Assembly (NCBI GenBank): GCA_936928855.1
Contig: CAKZHZ010000043.1
Span: 1-38,953 of the forward strand
Length of the DNA stretch: 38,953 nucleotides
Direction: 5' to 3'
Origin: an uncultured Polycyclovorans sp.
GTDB lineage: Bacteria; Pseudomonadota; Gammaproteobacteria; Nevskiales; Nevskiaceae
The position numbers and the translations under genes are program-made. Every line of letters begins with the position of its first letter. Position 1 is the first letter of the stretch. Below are positions 9,120 to 16,957 of the stretch, piece by piece. A model generated the notes under the pieces. That model worked only from the letters and a program-made list of their open reading frames with translations, searched no databases and had not been told where the DNA came from.

Positions 9120-10937
9120 ATGCCGGCTTACAAGGCCCCGCTGCGTGACACCCGCTTTCTGCTCAAGGAAGTCTTCGACTACCCCAGCCACTACGCCACC
9201 CTTGCCAACGGCAAGGATGCGGATCCCGAAACCGTGGATGCCATCCTTGAGGAGTGCGCCCGCTACTGCGAAGAGGTGCTGTCACCCCTCAACCTCAGCG
9301 GCGACCAGGAAGGCTGCCATTTCGACAACGGCGAGGTCCGCACACCCAAGGGCTTCCGCGAGGCCTACGCGCAGTTCGTCGCTGGCGGCTGGCAGGGGCT
9401 GTCCCACCCTACCGAGTACGGCGGCCAGGGCCTGCCGATGTCGCTGGGCCTGATCAAGTCCGAGATGATGGGCACGGCCAACTGGTCCTTCACCATGTAT
9501 CCCGGCCTGTCACTGGGCTGCATGAACACTGTGATGCAGTACGCCAGCGAAGACCTCAAGCAGCTGTACATGCCGCCGCTGACGGAGGGCCGCTGGTCCG
9601 GCACCATGTGTCTCACCGAACCGCAGTGCGGCACCGACCTCGGCCAGATCAAGACCAAGGCCGAAGACAACGGGGACGGCACCTGGGCACTGACCGGCAC
9701 CAAGATCTTCATTTCCGCGGGTGAGCACGACCTCACCGAGAACATCATCCACATCGTGCTGGCGCGTCTGCCGGACGCACCGCCGGGCACCCGTGGGATT
9801 TCCCTGTTCATCGTGCCCAAGGTGCTGGTCAACGACGACGGCAGCCTGGGCCAACGCAACCCGGTGCACTGCGTCTCCATCGAGCACAAGATGGGCATCA
9901 AGGCCTCCGCCACCTGCGTGCTCAACTTCGACGGCGCGCGTGGCTGGCTGATCGGCGAGCCGAACAAGGGCCTGGAAGCCATGTTCACCTTCATGAACAC
10001 CGCCCGCATCGGCACCGCGGTGCAGGGAGTGGCGCACGCCGAACTGGCCTTCCAGGGCGCCCTGCCCTACGCCCTGGAACGCCGCTCCATGCGCGCCCTG
10101 TCGGGCAAGAAGGAACCGGACAAGGTGGCGGACGCGCTGATCCACCATGCCGACGTGCGCCGCATGCTGCTGACACAGAAGGCCATCGCGGAAGGTGGCC
10201 GGGCGATGATCTACTTCGCCGCACAGTACGCCGACCATATGGTCAACGGCATTCTCGAGAATGACCCGGAGAAGTACGAAACCTGGGATGACAAGCTGGG
10301 CTTCTTCACGCCCATCCTCAAGGGGTTCCTCACCGAGATGGGGCTGGAAGCGGCCAACCTCGGCATGCAGGTGTTCGGCGGCCACGGCTATATCGCCGAG
10401 CACGGCATGGAACAGATCGCCCGCGATGCCCGTATCGCCACCCTGTACGAAGGCACCACCGGCATCCAGGCCCTCGACCTGCTGGGACGCAAGGTGCTGC
10501 TGACCACCCGCGGCGCCTGCGTGCGGGAATTCACCGGTCAGATCGGCCGCTTTGTACTGGAAAACGTGCGCAACAAGAAGACCCGCCGCTTCTGCACCGA
10601 AATCGGCCGCTACGCCGCCGAGTGGAACGTGCTGACCCTGCGACTCATGATGATGGCGCGCAAGGACCGCGACGTGGTCTCCAGCGCCAGCCATCACTTC
10701 CTGATGTATTCCGGCTACGTGATGATGGGTTACTTCTGGGCGGTGCAGGCCGCCGTGGCGGCCAAGCGGCTGGCCGAGGGCGGGGCGGACACCGCCGAGT
10801 TCTATCAAGCCAAGCTCGACACCGCGACGTTCTACTTCGACCATCTGCTGCCGCGCGCCAAGGCGCATGCCAGCGCGATGACCCGCCCCAGCCGCAGCAT
10901 GACCCGACTGCCGGCCGAGCACTTCATCTTCAACTGA
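9120..10937 (+). CDS. Long-form acyl-CoA dehydrogenase (FadE/DmdC-like)
   Basis: FAD-dependent alpha,beta-desaturation of acyl-CoA. At 605 residues it is longer than the ~380-residue classical enzymes and belongs to the ~600-residue proteobacterial group often annotated as fatty acyl-CoA or methylthiopropionyl-CoA dehydrogenase. Seen are the FAD-binding segment MCLTEPQCGTDLGQIKTKA, the middle domain GTKIFISAGEHDL, the C-terminal QVFGGHGYIAEHGMEQIARDARI and the catalytic base Glu444 in LYEGTTGIQALDLLGRK. A C-terminal extension of ~130 residues follows. AAGGA precedes the ATG. It stands alone between two terminator-like structures. Whether it serves beta-oxidation or dimethylsulfoniopropionate use cannot be told from sequence alone. 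Confidence 0.9.
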   Translation: MPAYKAPLRDTRFLLKEVFDYPSHYATLANGKDADPETVDAILEECARYCEEVLSPLNLSGDQEGCHFDNGEVRTPKGFREAYAQFVAGGWQGLSHPTEYGGQGLPMSLGLIKSEMMGTANWSFTMYPGLSLGCMNTVMQYASEDLKQLYMPPLTEGRWSGTMCLTEPQCGTDLGQIKTKAEDNGDGTWALTGTKIFISAGEHDLTENIIHIVLARLPDAPPGTRGISLFIVPKVLVNDDGSLGQRNPVHCVSIEHKMGIKASATCVLNFDGARGWLIGEPNKGLEAMFTFMNTARIGTAVQGVAHAELAFQGALPYALERRSMRALSGKKEPDKVADALIHHADVRRMLLTQKAIAEGGRAMIYFAAQYADHMVNGILENDPEKYETWDDKLGFFTPILKGFLTEMGLEAANLGMQVFGGHGYIAEHGMEQIARDARIATLYEGTTGIQALDLLGRKVLLTTRGACVREFTGQIGRFVLENVRNKKTRRFCTEIGRYAAEWNVLTLRLMMMARKDRDVVSSASHHFLMYSGYVMMGYFWAVQAAVAAKRLAEGGADTAEFYQAKLDTATFYFDHLLPRAKAHASAMTRPSRSMTRLPAEHFIFN

Positions 10938-10999
10938 GAGCATGTAAAAAATCGCCCGGCGAAGCGCTCGCGACGGCGTTCGATTTTTTCACAAGCTCT
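10937..10999. repeat. 63-bp inverted-repeat element with near-perfect ends (terminator- or MITE-like)
   Basis: The left end AGAGCATGTAAAAAATCG matches the reverse complement of the right end (AGAGCTTGTGAAAAAATCG) at nearly every position, with GC-rich sequence between. It abuts the acyl-CoA dehydrogenase stop codon. The A-run and T-run would make it a bidirectional terminator. The long terminal inverted repeat also fits a short non-autonomous repeat. Confidence 0.6.
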
Positions 11000-11017
11000 G
11001 AGCCCACGCAGCCAACG

Positions 11018-11054
11018 GCCGCCGCCCCCAACCTCGCGGGGCGGCGGCTTTTTT
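11018..11054 (+). terminator. Intrinsic terminator, plus-strand direction
   Basis: 11-bp stem GCCGCCGCCCC (11018-11028) / GGGGCGGCGGC (11038-11048) with a 9-base loop and six T residues. It overlaps the stop codon of the convergent xseA and would stop transcripts of the acyl-CoA dehydrogenase gene. Confidence 0.88.
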
Positions 11055-12387
11055 ACGGCCTGCGGGATGTCGCGGTCACCGGGAAGCGCCCGTCTGCCAC
11101 CTGGACCTCCAGCCCCATGCCGGCCTGCACCTGCTGCGGGCTGCGCACCAACTGCCCGTCATCGGTCCGCACCAGGGCATAGCCACGCCCCAGCACCGCC
11201 AGCGGGGACAGGCCCTGCAAGGCCCGTTCGGCTTGGGCGAGGCGTGCGTTTTCGGTCTGCAGCTGTCGCGCCAGTGCGGACTGCAGGCGATGCTCAAGCC
11301 CCCGCAAAGTTGCCGCATGCAACCCCAGGCGCTGCCGTGGATCGCCCCCTCTCAGGCGCCCGATCTGAAGTTCAAGGCGCTGACGGCGGGCCTCGAGTTG
11401 TCGGCGTCCAGCCCGATGCAAGGCGCCCTCCAGCTCATCCAGACGCTGTGCCGCCTCCTGCAGTCGCCGCGCCGGGCGTTGCCGCAACAGCCGCCCGACG
11501 AGCTGATCCGCACGCGCGCCGTCGTCGCGGAGGCGACGTCGCAGCGGACGCTCCAGGTCGAGGGTGAGGCGCTGCAGCGCCTCCCGCCACAGTCGCACTT
11601 CCGGCGTCGCCCGCTCGGCTGCCGCGGTGGGCGTCGGGGCCCGCAGGTCGGCAGCGAAATCAGCGATGGTGGTGTCGGTCTCATGACCGACACCGGTGAC
11701 CACCGGGACCGCGCAGTCCCGTATGGCACGCGCCACGGCTTCTTCGTTGAACGCCCAGAGATCCTCCAGCGAGCCGCCGCCACGAACCAGCAACAGCACA
11801 TCGATCGGCGCCCGGGACGGCAGGCCCTGCAGCGCCGCGACCACCGCCGGCGCCGCCGCAGCGCCCTGTACCGGCACCGGCCACAGATAGACCGGGGCCA
11901 GCGGAAACCGCCGTGCCAGGGTGGTCAGCACATCCTGAACCGCAGCGCCGGTCGCCGAGGTGACCAGCCCGATGGCGCGGGGCGTAGCGGGCAGCGGGCG
12001 CTTGTGCGCGGCATCGAACAACCCTTCGTCGGACAGCCGCTGCTTCAGCGCCTCGAACGCCTGCAGCAATGCCCCCTCGCCCGCCGGCTCCAGGTGCTCG
12101 CAGATCAGTTGCAGGTCGCCACGGGCGGTATAGAAGCTGACCTGCGCCCGCACCCGTACCGCATCACCGTTCCGGGGGTGCGGACGAACATGCAGGTTGG
12201 CCCCCCGGAACATCGCCGCGCGCAGCTGCGCCTGGCCGTCCTTGAGGGTGAAATACCAATGACCCGACGCCGGCCGCGACAGATTGCTGATCTCGCCCTG
12301 CACCCAGACCCGGGGGAAACTGTCTTCCACCACGCCGCGCAGCAGGTGCGCCAGTTCCGAGACGGCGTAGACCGTTCGCGGCGGCAT
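11053..12387 (-). CDS. xseA: Exodeoxyribonuclease VII large subunit
   Basis: Catalytic subunit of exonuclease VII, which degrades single-stranded DNA. About 444 residues: an N-terminal OB fold (VWVQGEISNLSRPASGHWYFTLKD), the catalytic domain with GLVTSATGAAVQD, LLLVRGGGSLEDLWAFNEE and TGVGHETDTTIADFAADLRAPTPT, then a long Arg/Leu-rich coiled coil and the tail LAVLGRGYALV. The open frame continues far upstream antisense to guaB, so the start is a choice. The ATG at 12387 (MPPRTVYAVSEL) fits the family. The ATG at 12408 is possible but sits on or beyond the likely transcription start. It is divergent from guaB, as in E. coli. The small subunit gene xseB is not in the window. Confidence 0.93.
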   Translation of the reverse strand: MPPRTVYAVSELAHLLRGVVEDSFPRVWVQGEISNLSRPASGHWYFTLKDGQAQLRAAMFRGANLHVRPHPRNGDAVRVRAQVSFYTARGDLQLICEHLEPAGEGALLQAFEALKQRLSDEGLFDAAHKRPLPATPRAIGLVTSATGAAVQDVLTTLARRFPLAPVYLWPVPVQGAAAAPAVVAALQGLPSRAPIDVLLLVRGGGSLEDLWAFNEEAVARAIRDCAVPVVTGVGHETDTTIADFAADLRAPTPTAAAERATPEVRLWREALQRLTLDLERPLRRRLRDDGARADQLVGRLLRQRPARRLQEAAQRLDELEGALHRAGRRQLEARRQRLELQIGRLRGGDPRQRLGLHAATLRGLEHRLQSALARQLQTENARLAQAERALQGLSPLAVLGRGYALVRTDDGQLVRSPQQVQAGMGLEVQVADGRFPVTATSRRP

Positions 12388-12411
12388 AAGAGAGTCCGAA
12401 GCGGGCATTCC

Positions 12412-12420
12412 CGTATAATA
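12412..12420. promoter_or_regulatory. Overlapping divergent -10 elements for xseA and guaB
   Basis: The motif CGTATAATA contains a perfect plus-strand TATAAT (12414-12419) facing guaB and a minus-strand TATTAT facing xseA, sharing the same bases. No good -35 (TTGACA-like) is seen for guaB at the right spacing. The two genes would compete for the same site. Confidence 0.5.
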
Positions 12421-12444
12421 GCTTTTTGCCGGAGCACGCCCCCC

Positions 12445-13911
12445 ATGACTTCCCGGATCACGCGAGAAGCCCTGACCTTCGACGACGTCCTCCTGCAGCC
12501 GGCCTATTCCGACATCCTGCCTCGGCAGGTCGATACCGGCACGCAGTTGACGCGCCACATCCGACTCAACATCCCCCTGCTGTCCGCCGCCATGGACACG
12601 GTCACCGAAAGTGGCCTCGCCATTGCCATGGCCCAGGAGGGCGGCATGGGCATCGTTCACAAGAACCTGCCGCCGGAGGCCCAGGCGCAGGAGGTACGCG
12701 CCGTCAAGAAGCACGAATCCGGCGTGATCGTCGACCCCATCACCGTCGATCCCGGCATGACCATCGGCGAAGTGCTCAAGCTCACCCGCGCCAACAAGAT
12801 CAGCGGCGTGCCCGTGGTCGACGGCGACGACCTGGTCGGCATCGTCACCGCGCGTGACCTGCGGTTCGAGACCCGCTTTTCGGAGCCGGTGTCGCGCATC
12901 ATGACGCCGAAGGCCCGCTTGGTGACCGTTCAGGAGGGCGCCTCGCGGGAAGAGGTGCTCGGCAAACTGCACGAACACCGCATCGAAAAAGTGCTGGTCA
13001 TCAACGGCGACTACAAGTTGCGCGGCATGATCACCGTCAAGGACATCCAGAAATCCACCGACCACCCGCTGGCCTGCAAGGACGAGCGTGGACGGCTGCG
13101 AGTCGGCGCCGCTGTCGGCACCGGCGCCGACACCGACGAACGCATTGCCCGGCTGGTGGAAGCCGGCGTTGACGTGGTGGTGGTGGACACGGCCCATGGT
13201 CATTCCAAGGGCGTCCTGGATCGCGTCCGCGGCATCAAACAGGCCTACCCCGACCTGCAGGTGATCGGCGGCAACATTGCCACTGCGGAAGCCGCCCTTG
13301 CCCTCACCGATGCCGGCGCCGACGCGGTCAAGGTCGGTATCGGACCGGGTTCGATCTGCACCACCCGCATCGTCGCCGGCGTCGGCGTGCCGCAGATCGG
13401 CGCCGTGATGGCGGTGGCCGAGGCGCTCAAGGCCCGCGGCATCCCGCTGATCGCTGATGGCGGCGTGCGCTATTCCGGCGATTTCGCCAAGGCCATCGCC
13501 GCAGGCGCCTATGCCGTGATGGTGGGCTCCATGCTGGCCGGTACCGAGGAGGCGCCGGGCGAGGTGGAGCTGTACCAGGGACGCTCGTACAAGAGCTACC
13601 GGGGCATGGGATCGCTGGGGGCGATGTCGCAGGGCTCCAAGGATCGCTACTTCCAGGACACCACGGCCGAGGTGGAAAAGCTGGTCCCCGAAGGCATCGA
13701 GGGCCGCGTCCCCTACAAGGGGGCGATGAGCGCCATCGTTCACCAACTGATCGGTGGCCTGCGGGCCTGCATGGGCTACACCGGCTGCGCCACCGTCGAG
13801 GCACTGCGCACCCAGTCCAGCTTCGTGAAGATCACTGGCGCCGGCATCCGCGAGTCGCACGTCCATGACGTGACGATCACCAAGGAAGCGCCCAACTACC
13901 GCATCGACTGA
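12445..13911 (+). CDS. guaB: Inosine-5'-monophosphate dehydrogenase
   Basis: Oxidises IMP to XMP with NAD, the committed step of GMP synthesis. The 488-residue protein is the full CBS-containing form. It shows LTFDDVLLQPAYSDI and PLLSAAMDTVTE at the start, two CBS domains at about residues 95-205 (SGVPVVDGDDLVGIVTARDLRF, KVLVINGDYKLRGMITVKDI), the catalytic loop GPGSICTTR with the active-site Cys, the flavin-like phosphate site IADGGVRYSGD and the flap YRGMGSLGAM. The ATG at 12445 has GGAG ten bases upstream. guaA follows after 5 bases, so the two form the guaBA operon. CBS domains usually make this enzyme responsive to adenine and guanine nucleotides. Confidence 0.98.
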   Translation: MTSRITREALTFDDVLLQPAYSDILPRQVDTGTQLTRHIRLNIPLLSAAMDTVTESGLAIAMAQEGGMGIVHKNLPPEAQAQEVRAVKKHESGVIVDPITVDPGMTIGEVLKLTRANKISGVPVVDGDDLVGIVTARDLRFETRFSEPVSRIMTPKARLVTVQEGASREEVLGKLHEHRIEKVLVINGDYKLRGMITVKDIQKSTDHPLACKDERGRLRVGAAVGTGADTDERIARLVEAGVDVVVVDTAHGHSKGVLDRVRGIKQAYPDLQVIGGNIATAEAALALTDAGADAVKVGIGPGSICTTRIVAGVGVPQIGAVMAVAEALKARGIPLIADGGVRYSGDFAKAIAAGAYAVMVGSMLAGTEEAPGEVELYQGRSYKSYRGMGSLGAMSQGSKDRYFQDTTAEVEKLVPEGIEGRVPYKGAMSAIVHQLIGGLRACMGYTGCATVEALRTQSSFVKITGAGIRESHVHDVTITKEAPNYRID

Positions 13912-13916
13912 CACCC

Positions 13917-15488
13917 GTGAATATCCACTCCGACCGGATCCTCATCCTCGACTTCGGCTCCCAGTACACCCAGCTCATCGCCCGTCGCGTGCGCGAACTC
14001 GGGGTGTACTGCGAACTGCACCCCTGGGACATGGCCGATGCCGACATCCGGGCCTTCGCGCCCCGCGGCATCATCCTCTCCGGCGGCCCCGAAAGCGTGC
14101 TCGAAGCGTCATCACCCCGCGCGGCGGAGGCGGTCTGGCAGCTCGGCGTGCCAGTGCTCGGTATCTGCTATGGCATGCAGACCATGGCCACCCAGCTGGG
14201 CGGCGCGGTGGCGCCGGGCGCCGTCAAGGAGTTCGGCTACGCCGAAGTCCGGGCCCACGCCCACTCGCCGCTGCTCAACGGCATCGAGGACCGAGTCAAC
14301 GCCGACGGCCATGGCCTGCTCGACGTGTGGATGTCCCACGGCGACCACGTCGCGACCCTGCCCGAGGGCTTCGTCCGCATCGCCTCCACCAAGGACGTGC
14401 CGCTCGCCGGCATGGCGGATCCGGCGCGTCACTACTACGCCCTGCAGTTTCACCCCGAGGTCACCCACACCCCGCAGGGCGGGCGCATCTACTCCCGTTT
14501 CGTCCATGACATCTGCGGCTGCGGCAATGCCTGGACGCCGGACAACATCATCGATGACGCCATCGCACGCGTCCGCCAGCAGGTCGGTGATCGCAAAGTG
14601 CTGTTGGGCCTGTCCGGCGGCGTCGATTCGTCGGTCGTCGCAGCCCTGCTGCACCAGGCCATCGGCGACCAGCTGACCTGCGTGTTCGTGGACCACGGCC
14701 TGTTGCGGCTTGATGAGGGCGATCAGGTGATGGCGGTGTTCGCACAGAACCTGGGCGTCAAGGTGATCCGGGTCAATGCCGCCGAACGCTTCATGTCCGA
14801 ACTGGCCGGCGTCGACGACCCCGAGGCCAAGCGCAAGATCATCGGCCGCCTGTTCATCGAGGTGTTCGACGAAGAGGCCGGCAAGCTGCAGGACATCGAT
14901 TTCCTCGCGCAGGGCACCATCTATCCCGACGTCATCGAGTCAGCCGGCGCCAAGACGGGCAAGGCGCATGTCATCAAGAGCCATCACAACGTGGGCGGCC
15001 TGCCGGCCCACATGAAGCTGAAGCTGGTGGAGCCGCTGCGCGAGCTGTTCAAGGACGAGGTCCGCAAGATCGGCGTCGAACTCGGGCTGCCCCACGAAAT
15101 GGTCTATCGCCACCCCTTCCCCGGCCCCGGTCTGGGGGTGCGCATCCTGGGGGCGGTGACGCTTGCCGCCGCCGATACCCTGCGCCGGGCCGATGCCATT
15201 TTCATCGAAGAGCTTCGTCGCGCCGGCTGGTATGACAAGACCAGCCAGGCCTTCGCCGTGTTTCTGCCGGTCAAGAGCGTCGGCGTCACCGGCGACGGAC
15301 GCCGCCACGAACCGGTGATTGCCCTGCGTGCCGTGCAGACCATCGACTTCATGACCGCGCAATGGGCCCACCTGCCCTATGAGCTGCTCGACGTCTGCGC
15401 CCGCCGCATCGTCAACGAAGTCCCCGGCATCTCCCGCGTCGTCTACGACATCTCCGGCAAACCACCCGCGACGATTGAGTGGGAGTGA
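13917..15488 (+). CDS. guaA: GMP synthase (glutamine-hydrolysing)
   Basis: Converts XMP to GMP with glutamine and ATP. The 523-residue protein has the class I glutaminase domain first (ILILDFGSQYTQLIARRVRE, catalytic Cys in LGICYGMQTM, His in LQFHPEVTHT). The ATP pyrophosphatase domain follows (LLGLSGGVDSSVVAALLH) and then the dimerisation domain ending KPPATIEWE. The start is a GTG only 5 bases after guaB. It places NIHSDRILILDFG in register with known GuaA N-termini, and no nearer ATG exists. The gene is followed by a 104-bp tandem repeat array, not an ordinary terminator. Confidence 0.97.
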   Translation: MNIHSDRILILDFGSQYTQLIARRVRELGVYCELHPWDMADADIRAFAPRGIILSGGPESVLEASSPRAAEAVWQLGVPVLGICYGMQTMATQLGGAVAPGAVKEFGYAEVRAHAHSPLLNGIEDRVNADGHGLLDVWMSHGDHVATLPEGFVRIASTKDVPLAGMADPARHYYALQFHPEVTHTPQGGRIYSRFVHDICGCGNAWTPDNIIDDAIARVRQQVGDRKVLLGLSGGVDSSVVAALLHQAIGDQLTCVFVDHGLLRLDEGDQVMAVFAQNLGVKVIRVNAAERFMSELAGVDDPEAKRKIIGRLFIEVFDEEAGKLQDIDFLAQGTIYPDVIESAGAKTGKAHVIKSHHNVGGLPAHMKLKLVEPLRELFKDEVRKIGVELGLPHEMVYRHPFPGPGLGVRILGAVTLAAADTLRRADAIFIEELRRAGWYDKTSQAFAVFLPVKSVGVTGDGRRHEPVIALRAVQTIDFMTAQWAHLPYELLDVCARRIVNEVPGISRVVYDISGKPPATIEWE

Positions 15489-15500
15489 GTCCCCGAGCAG

Positions 15501-15860
15501 CGTGCAGGGACCCGCGCGCAGCGCGGGATGTTAGCGTCGCGAGGGGACTCCCTAGCGCACCAACCGAACCAGTTCAGTGTCACCTCATCTAGTGCACAGC
15601 ACAGCGTGCAGGGACCCGCACAACGCGCGGGATGTTAGCGTCGCGAGGGGACTCCCTAGCGCACCAACCGACCCAGTTCAGTGTCACCTCATCTAGTGCA
15701 CAGCACAGCGTGCAGGGACCCGCGCAACGCGCGGGATGTTAGCGTCGCAAGGGAATTCCCCAGCGCACCCAACCGCCCCAGCCCGATGTCGCCTCATCTA
15801 GCACATGGCACAGCATGCAGGGCCCCATGCGCAGCATGGGATGCTAGCGTCACGAGCCCG
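15501..15860. repeat. 104-bp tandem repeat array, about 3.5 copies, with a covarying hairpin
   Basis: Units start at CGTGCAGGG (15501), again at 15605 and 15709, and as CATGCAGGG at 15814. Each opens with a short hairpin followed by GGATGTTAGCGTC (GGATGCTAGCGTC in copy 4) and, in copies 1-3, GGGGACTCCC or a variant and a spacer ending in a CTCATCTAG segment. The stems are CCCGCGC/GCGCGGG (copies 1 and 3), one with a mismatch (copy 2), and CCCATGC/GCATGGG (copy 4), where both sides changed together. The 427-base space between guaA and tadA holds this array and no credible gene. Confidence 0.9.
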
Positions 15861-15916
15861 CCATCCAGTGCCGAAGCCGCTCGCCCGACCACGACCCTCT
15901 CGCAGACAAACGTCCC

Positions 15917-16393
15917 ATGACCCTCCCCCACGCCGACGATCTTCGCTGGATGGATCACGCGCTGATGCTGGCGCGCCGCGCTGAGGCCGAGGGCGAAGTG
16001 CCGGTGGGTGCGGTGCTGATCAAGGACGGCGAGATTCTGGGAGAAGGCTGGAACCGCCCGATCGGGCTGAGCGACCCCTCCGCCCATGCGGAAATGCTGG
16101 CCTTGCGCGCTGCGGGTGCGCGGCTGGGCAATTATCGGCTGACCGGTACCACCCTGTACGTCACCCTCGAACCCTGTGTGATGTGCGCAGGCCTGATCAC
16201 CCATGCGCGGGTGCAACGCCTGGTGTTCGGCGCCGCCGATCCCAAAGCGGGCGCGGTGCAGTCGGTGTACGACGTCATCGCCACCCCGCGTCTCAACCAT
16301 GTCGTGGAATGGGTCGGGGGCGTGCGCGAGACGGCATGCGCCGAACAGCTGCGCCATTTCTTTCGCGCCCGACGCGGCCGTCCCGCAACCTGA
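15917..16393 (+). CDS. tadA: tRNA-specific adenosine deaminase
   Basis: Converts adenosine to inosine at the wobble position of tRNA-Arg(ACG). The 158-residue cytidine-deaminase-fold protein has the zinc site His57 and catalytic Glu59 in PSAHAEMLAL, and PCVMCAG with Cys87 and Cys90. It also has the family N-terminus WMDHALMLARRAEAEGEVPVGAVL and the GNYRLTGTTLYVTLEP strand. Length is normal. It lies downstream of guaBA, a frequent gammaproteobacterial neighbourhood, but is separated from guaA by the repeat array. It ends 8 bases from the convergent Rrf2 regulator. Confidence 0.95.
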   Translation: MTLPHADDLRWMDHALMLARRAEAEGEVPVGAVLIKDGEILGEGWNRPIGLSDPSAHAEMLALRAAGARLGNYRLTGTTLYVTLEPCVMCAGLITHARVQRLVFGAADPKAGAVQSVYDVIATPRLNHVVEWVGGVRETACAEQLRHFFRARRGRPAT

Positions 16394-16400
16394 CGCACGA

Positions 16401-16859
16401 CTAACGCGTGTTGTCGCCCGTCGGGTCCCAACCCCCGGCGGCACAGAGGGCGTCGAAGTCGCGCGCCAGGTCGGCAAGGCTGATCGCACCCAGGCGCTCG
16501 ATCAGCAGCGCCTCGGCCTGGACCAGGGCATCGCCGAGGGCCCGGTTCACCACCCGCTCGACCGCGCAGACGGGGTTGTCGCTGACATTGCCGATGGCAA
16601 ACACCCGCGGGCCGCCGACGGCACGGTGAACGTCGAGCAATCGCACCTCGTCCAGGCGGCAGGCGAGCTGCCAGCCACCGCCGTGACCCTTCTCAGAGCG
16701 CACGTATCCCGCCTCACGCAGGCCCGCCAGGGTACGCCGGACCACCACCGGGTTGGTGTCGAGCATGCGGGCGATCTGCTCGGAGGTGAAAGGCCGCGCG
16801 TCGCGGGCCATGTGCAGCAGCACGTGCAGCATGCGGGACAAGCGACTGTCACGTCTCAT
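16401..16859 (-). CDS. Rrf2-family transcriptional regulator
   Basis: A 152-residue winged-helix repressor: LSRMLHVLLHMARD, the recognition region SEQIARMLDTNPVVVRRTLAGLREAGYVRSEKGHGGGW (residues ~26-63) and a C-terminal dimerisation helix. It does not have the three-cysteine iron-sulfur pattern of IscR or NsrR. Only Cys98 (NPVCAVERVV) and one near the end are present, so it resembles the YwnA-type, possibly thiol-sensing, members. It is divergently transcribed from a thioredoxin-reductase-like flavoprotein, which is probably its target. The shared intergenic region carries an AAGTT/AACTT inverted repeat. Confidence 0.88.
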   Translation of the reverse strand: MRRDSRLSRMLHVLLHMARDARPFTSEQIARMLDTNPVVVRRTLAGLREAGYVRSEKGHGGGWQLACRLDEVRLLDVHRAVGGPRVFAIGNVSDNPVCAVERVVNRALGDALVQAEALLIERLGAISLADLARDFDALCAAGGWDPTGDNTR

Positions 16860-16897
16860 GAGGGAAATCCGGGCGCGTTCATTTCACGAAACAGTAT

Positions 16898-16936
16898 AAG
16901 TTGCAAATAAGGGTTCGTCGCCGCATGATGTAACTT
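16898..16936. promoter_or_regulatory. Divergent promoter region with candidate Rrf2 operator
   Basis: On the plus strand TTGCAA (16901-16906), 17 bases, CATGAT (16924-16929) could drive the flavoprotein gene. On the minus strand TATACT faces the regulator. AAGTT (16898-16902) and AACTT (16932-16936) form an inverted repeat that overlaps both. The region is AT-rich compared with its surroundings. Confidence 0.4.
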
Positions 16937-16957
16937 CATTTGTTGCGAGTAAGTCCC

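Noticed and set aside
11053..13914. A 953-residue minus-strand open frame spanning xseA and all of guaB
   Set aside because: Only the part below 12387 is XseA. The rest is antisense to guaB, which is unmistakable on the plus strand.
15501..15860. Possible CRISPR array
   Set aside because: The repeat unit is contiguous and 104 bases long with drifting spacers that are themselves repeated, and no cas genes are present. It is a tandem repeat.
15681..15920. Open frame inside the guaA-tadA space
   Set aside because: It is the 104-bp repeat read as protein (SPHLVHSTACRDP repeated), with no start signals and no family.
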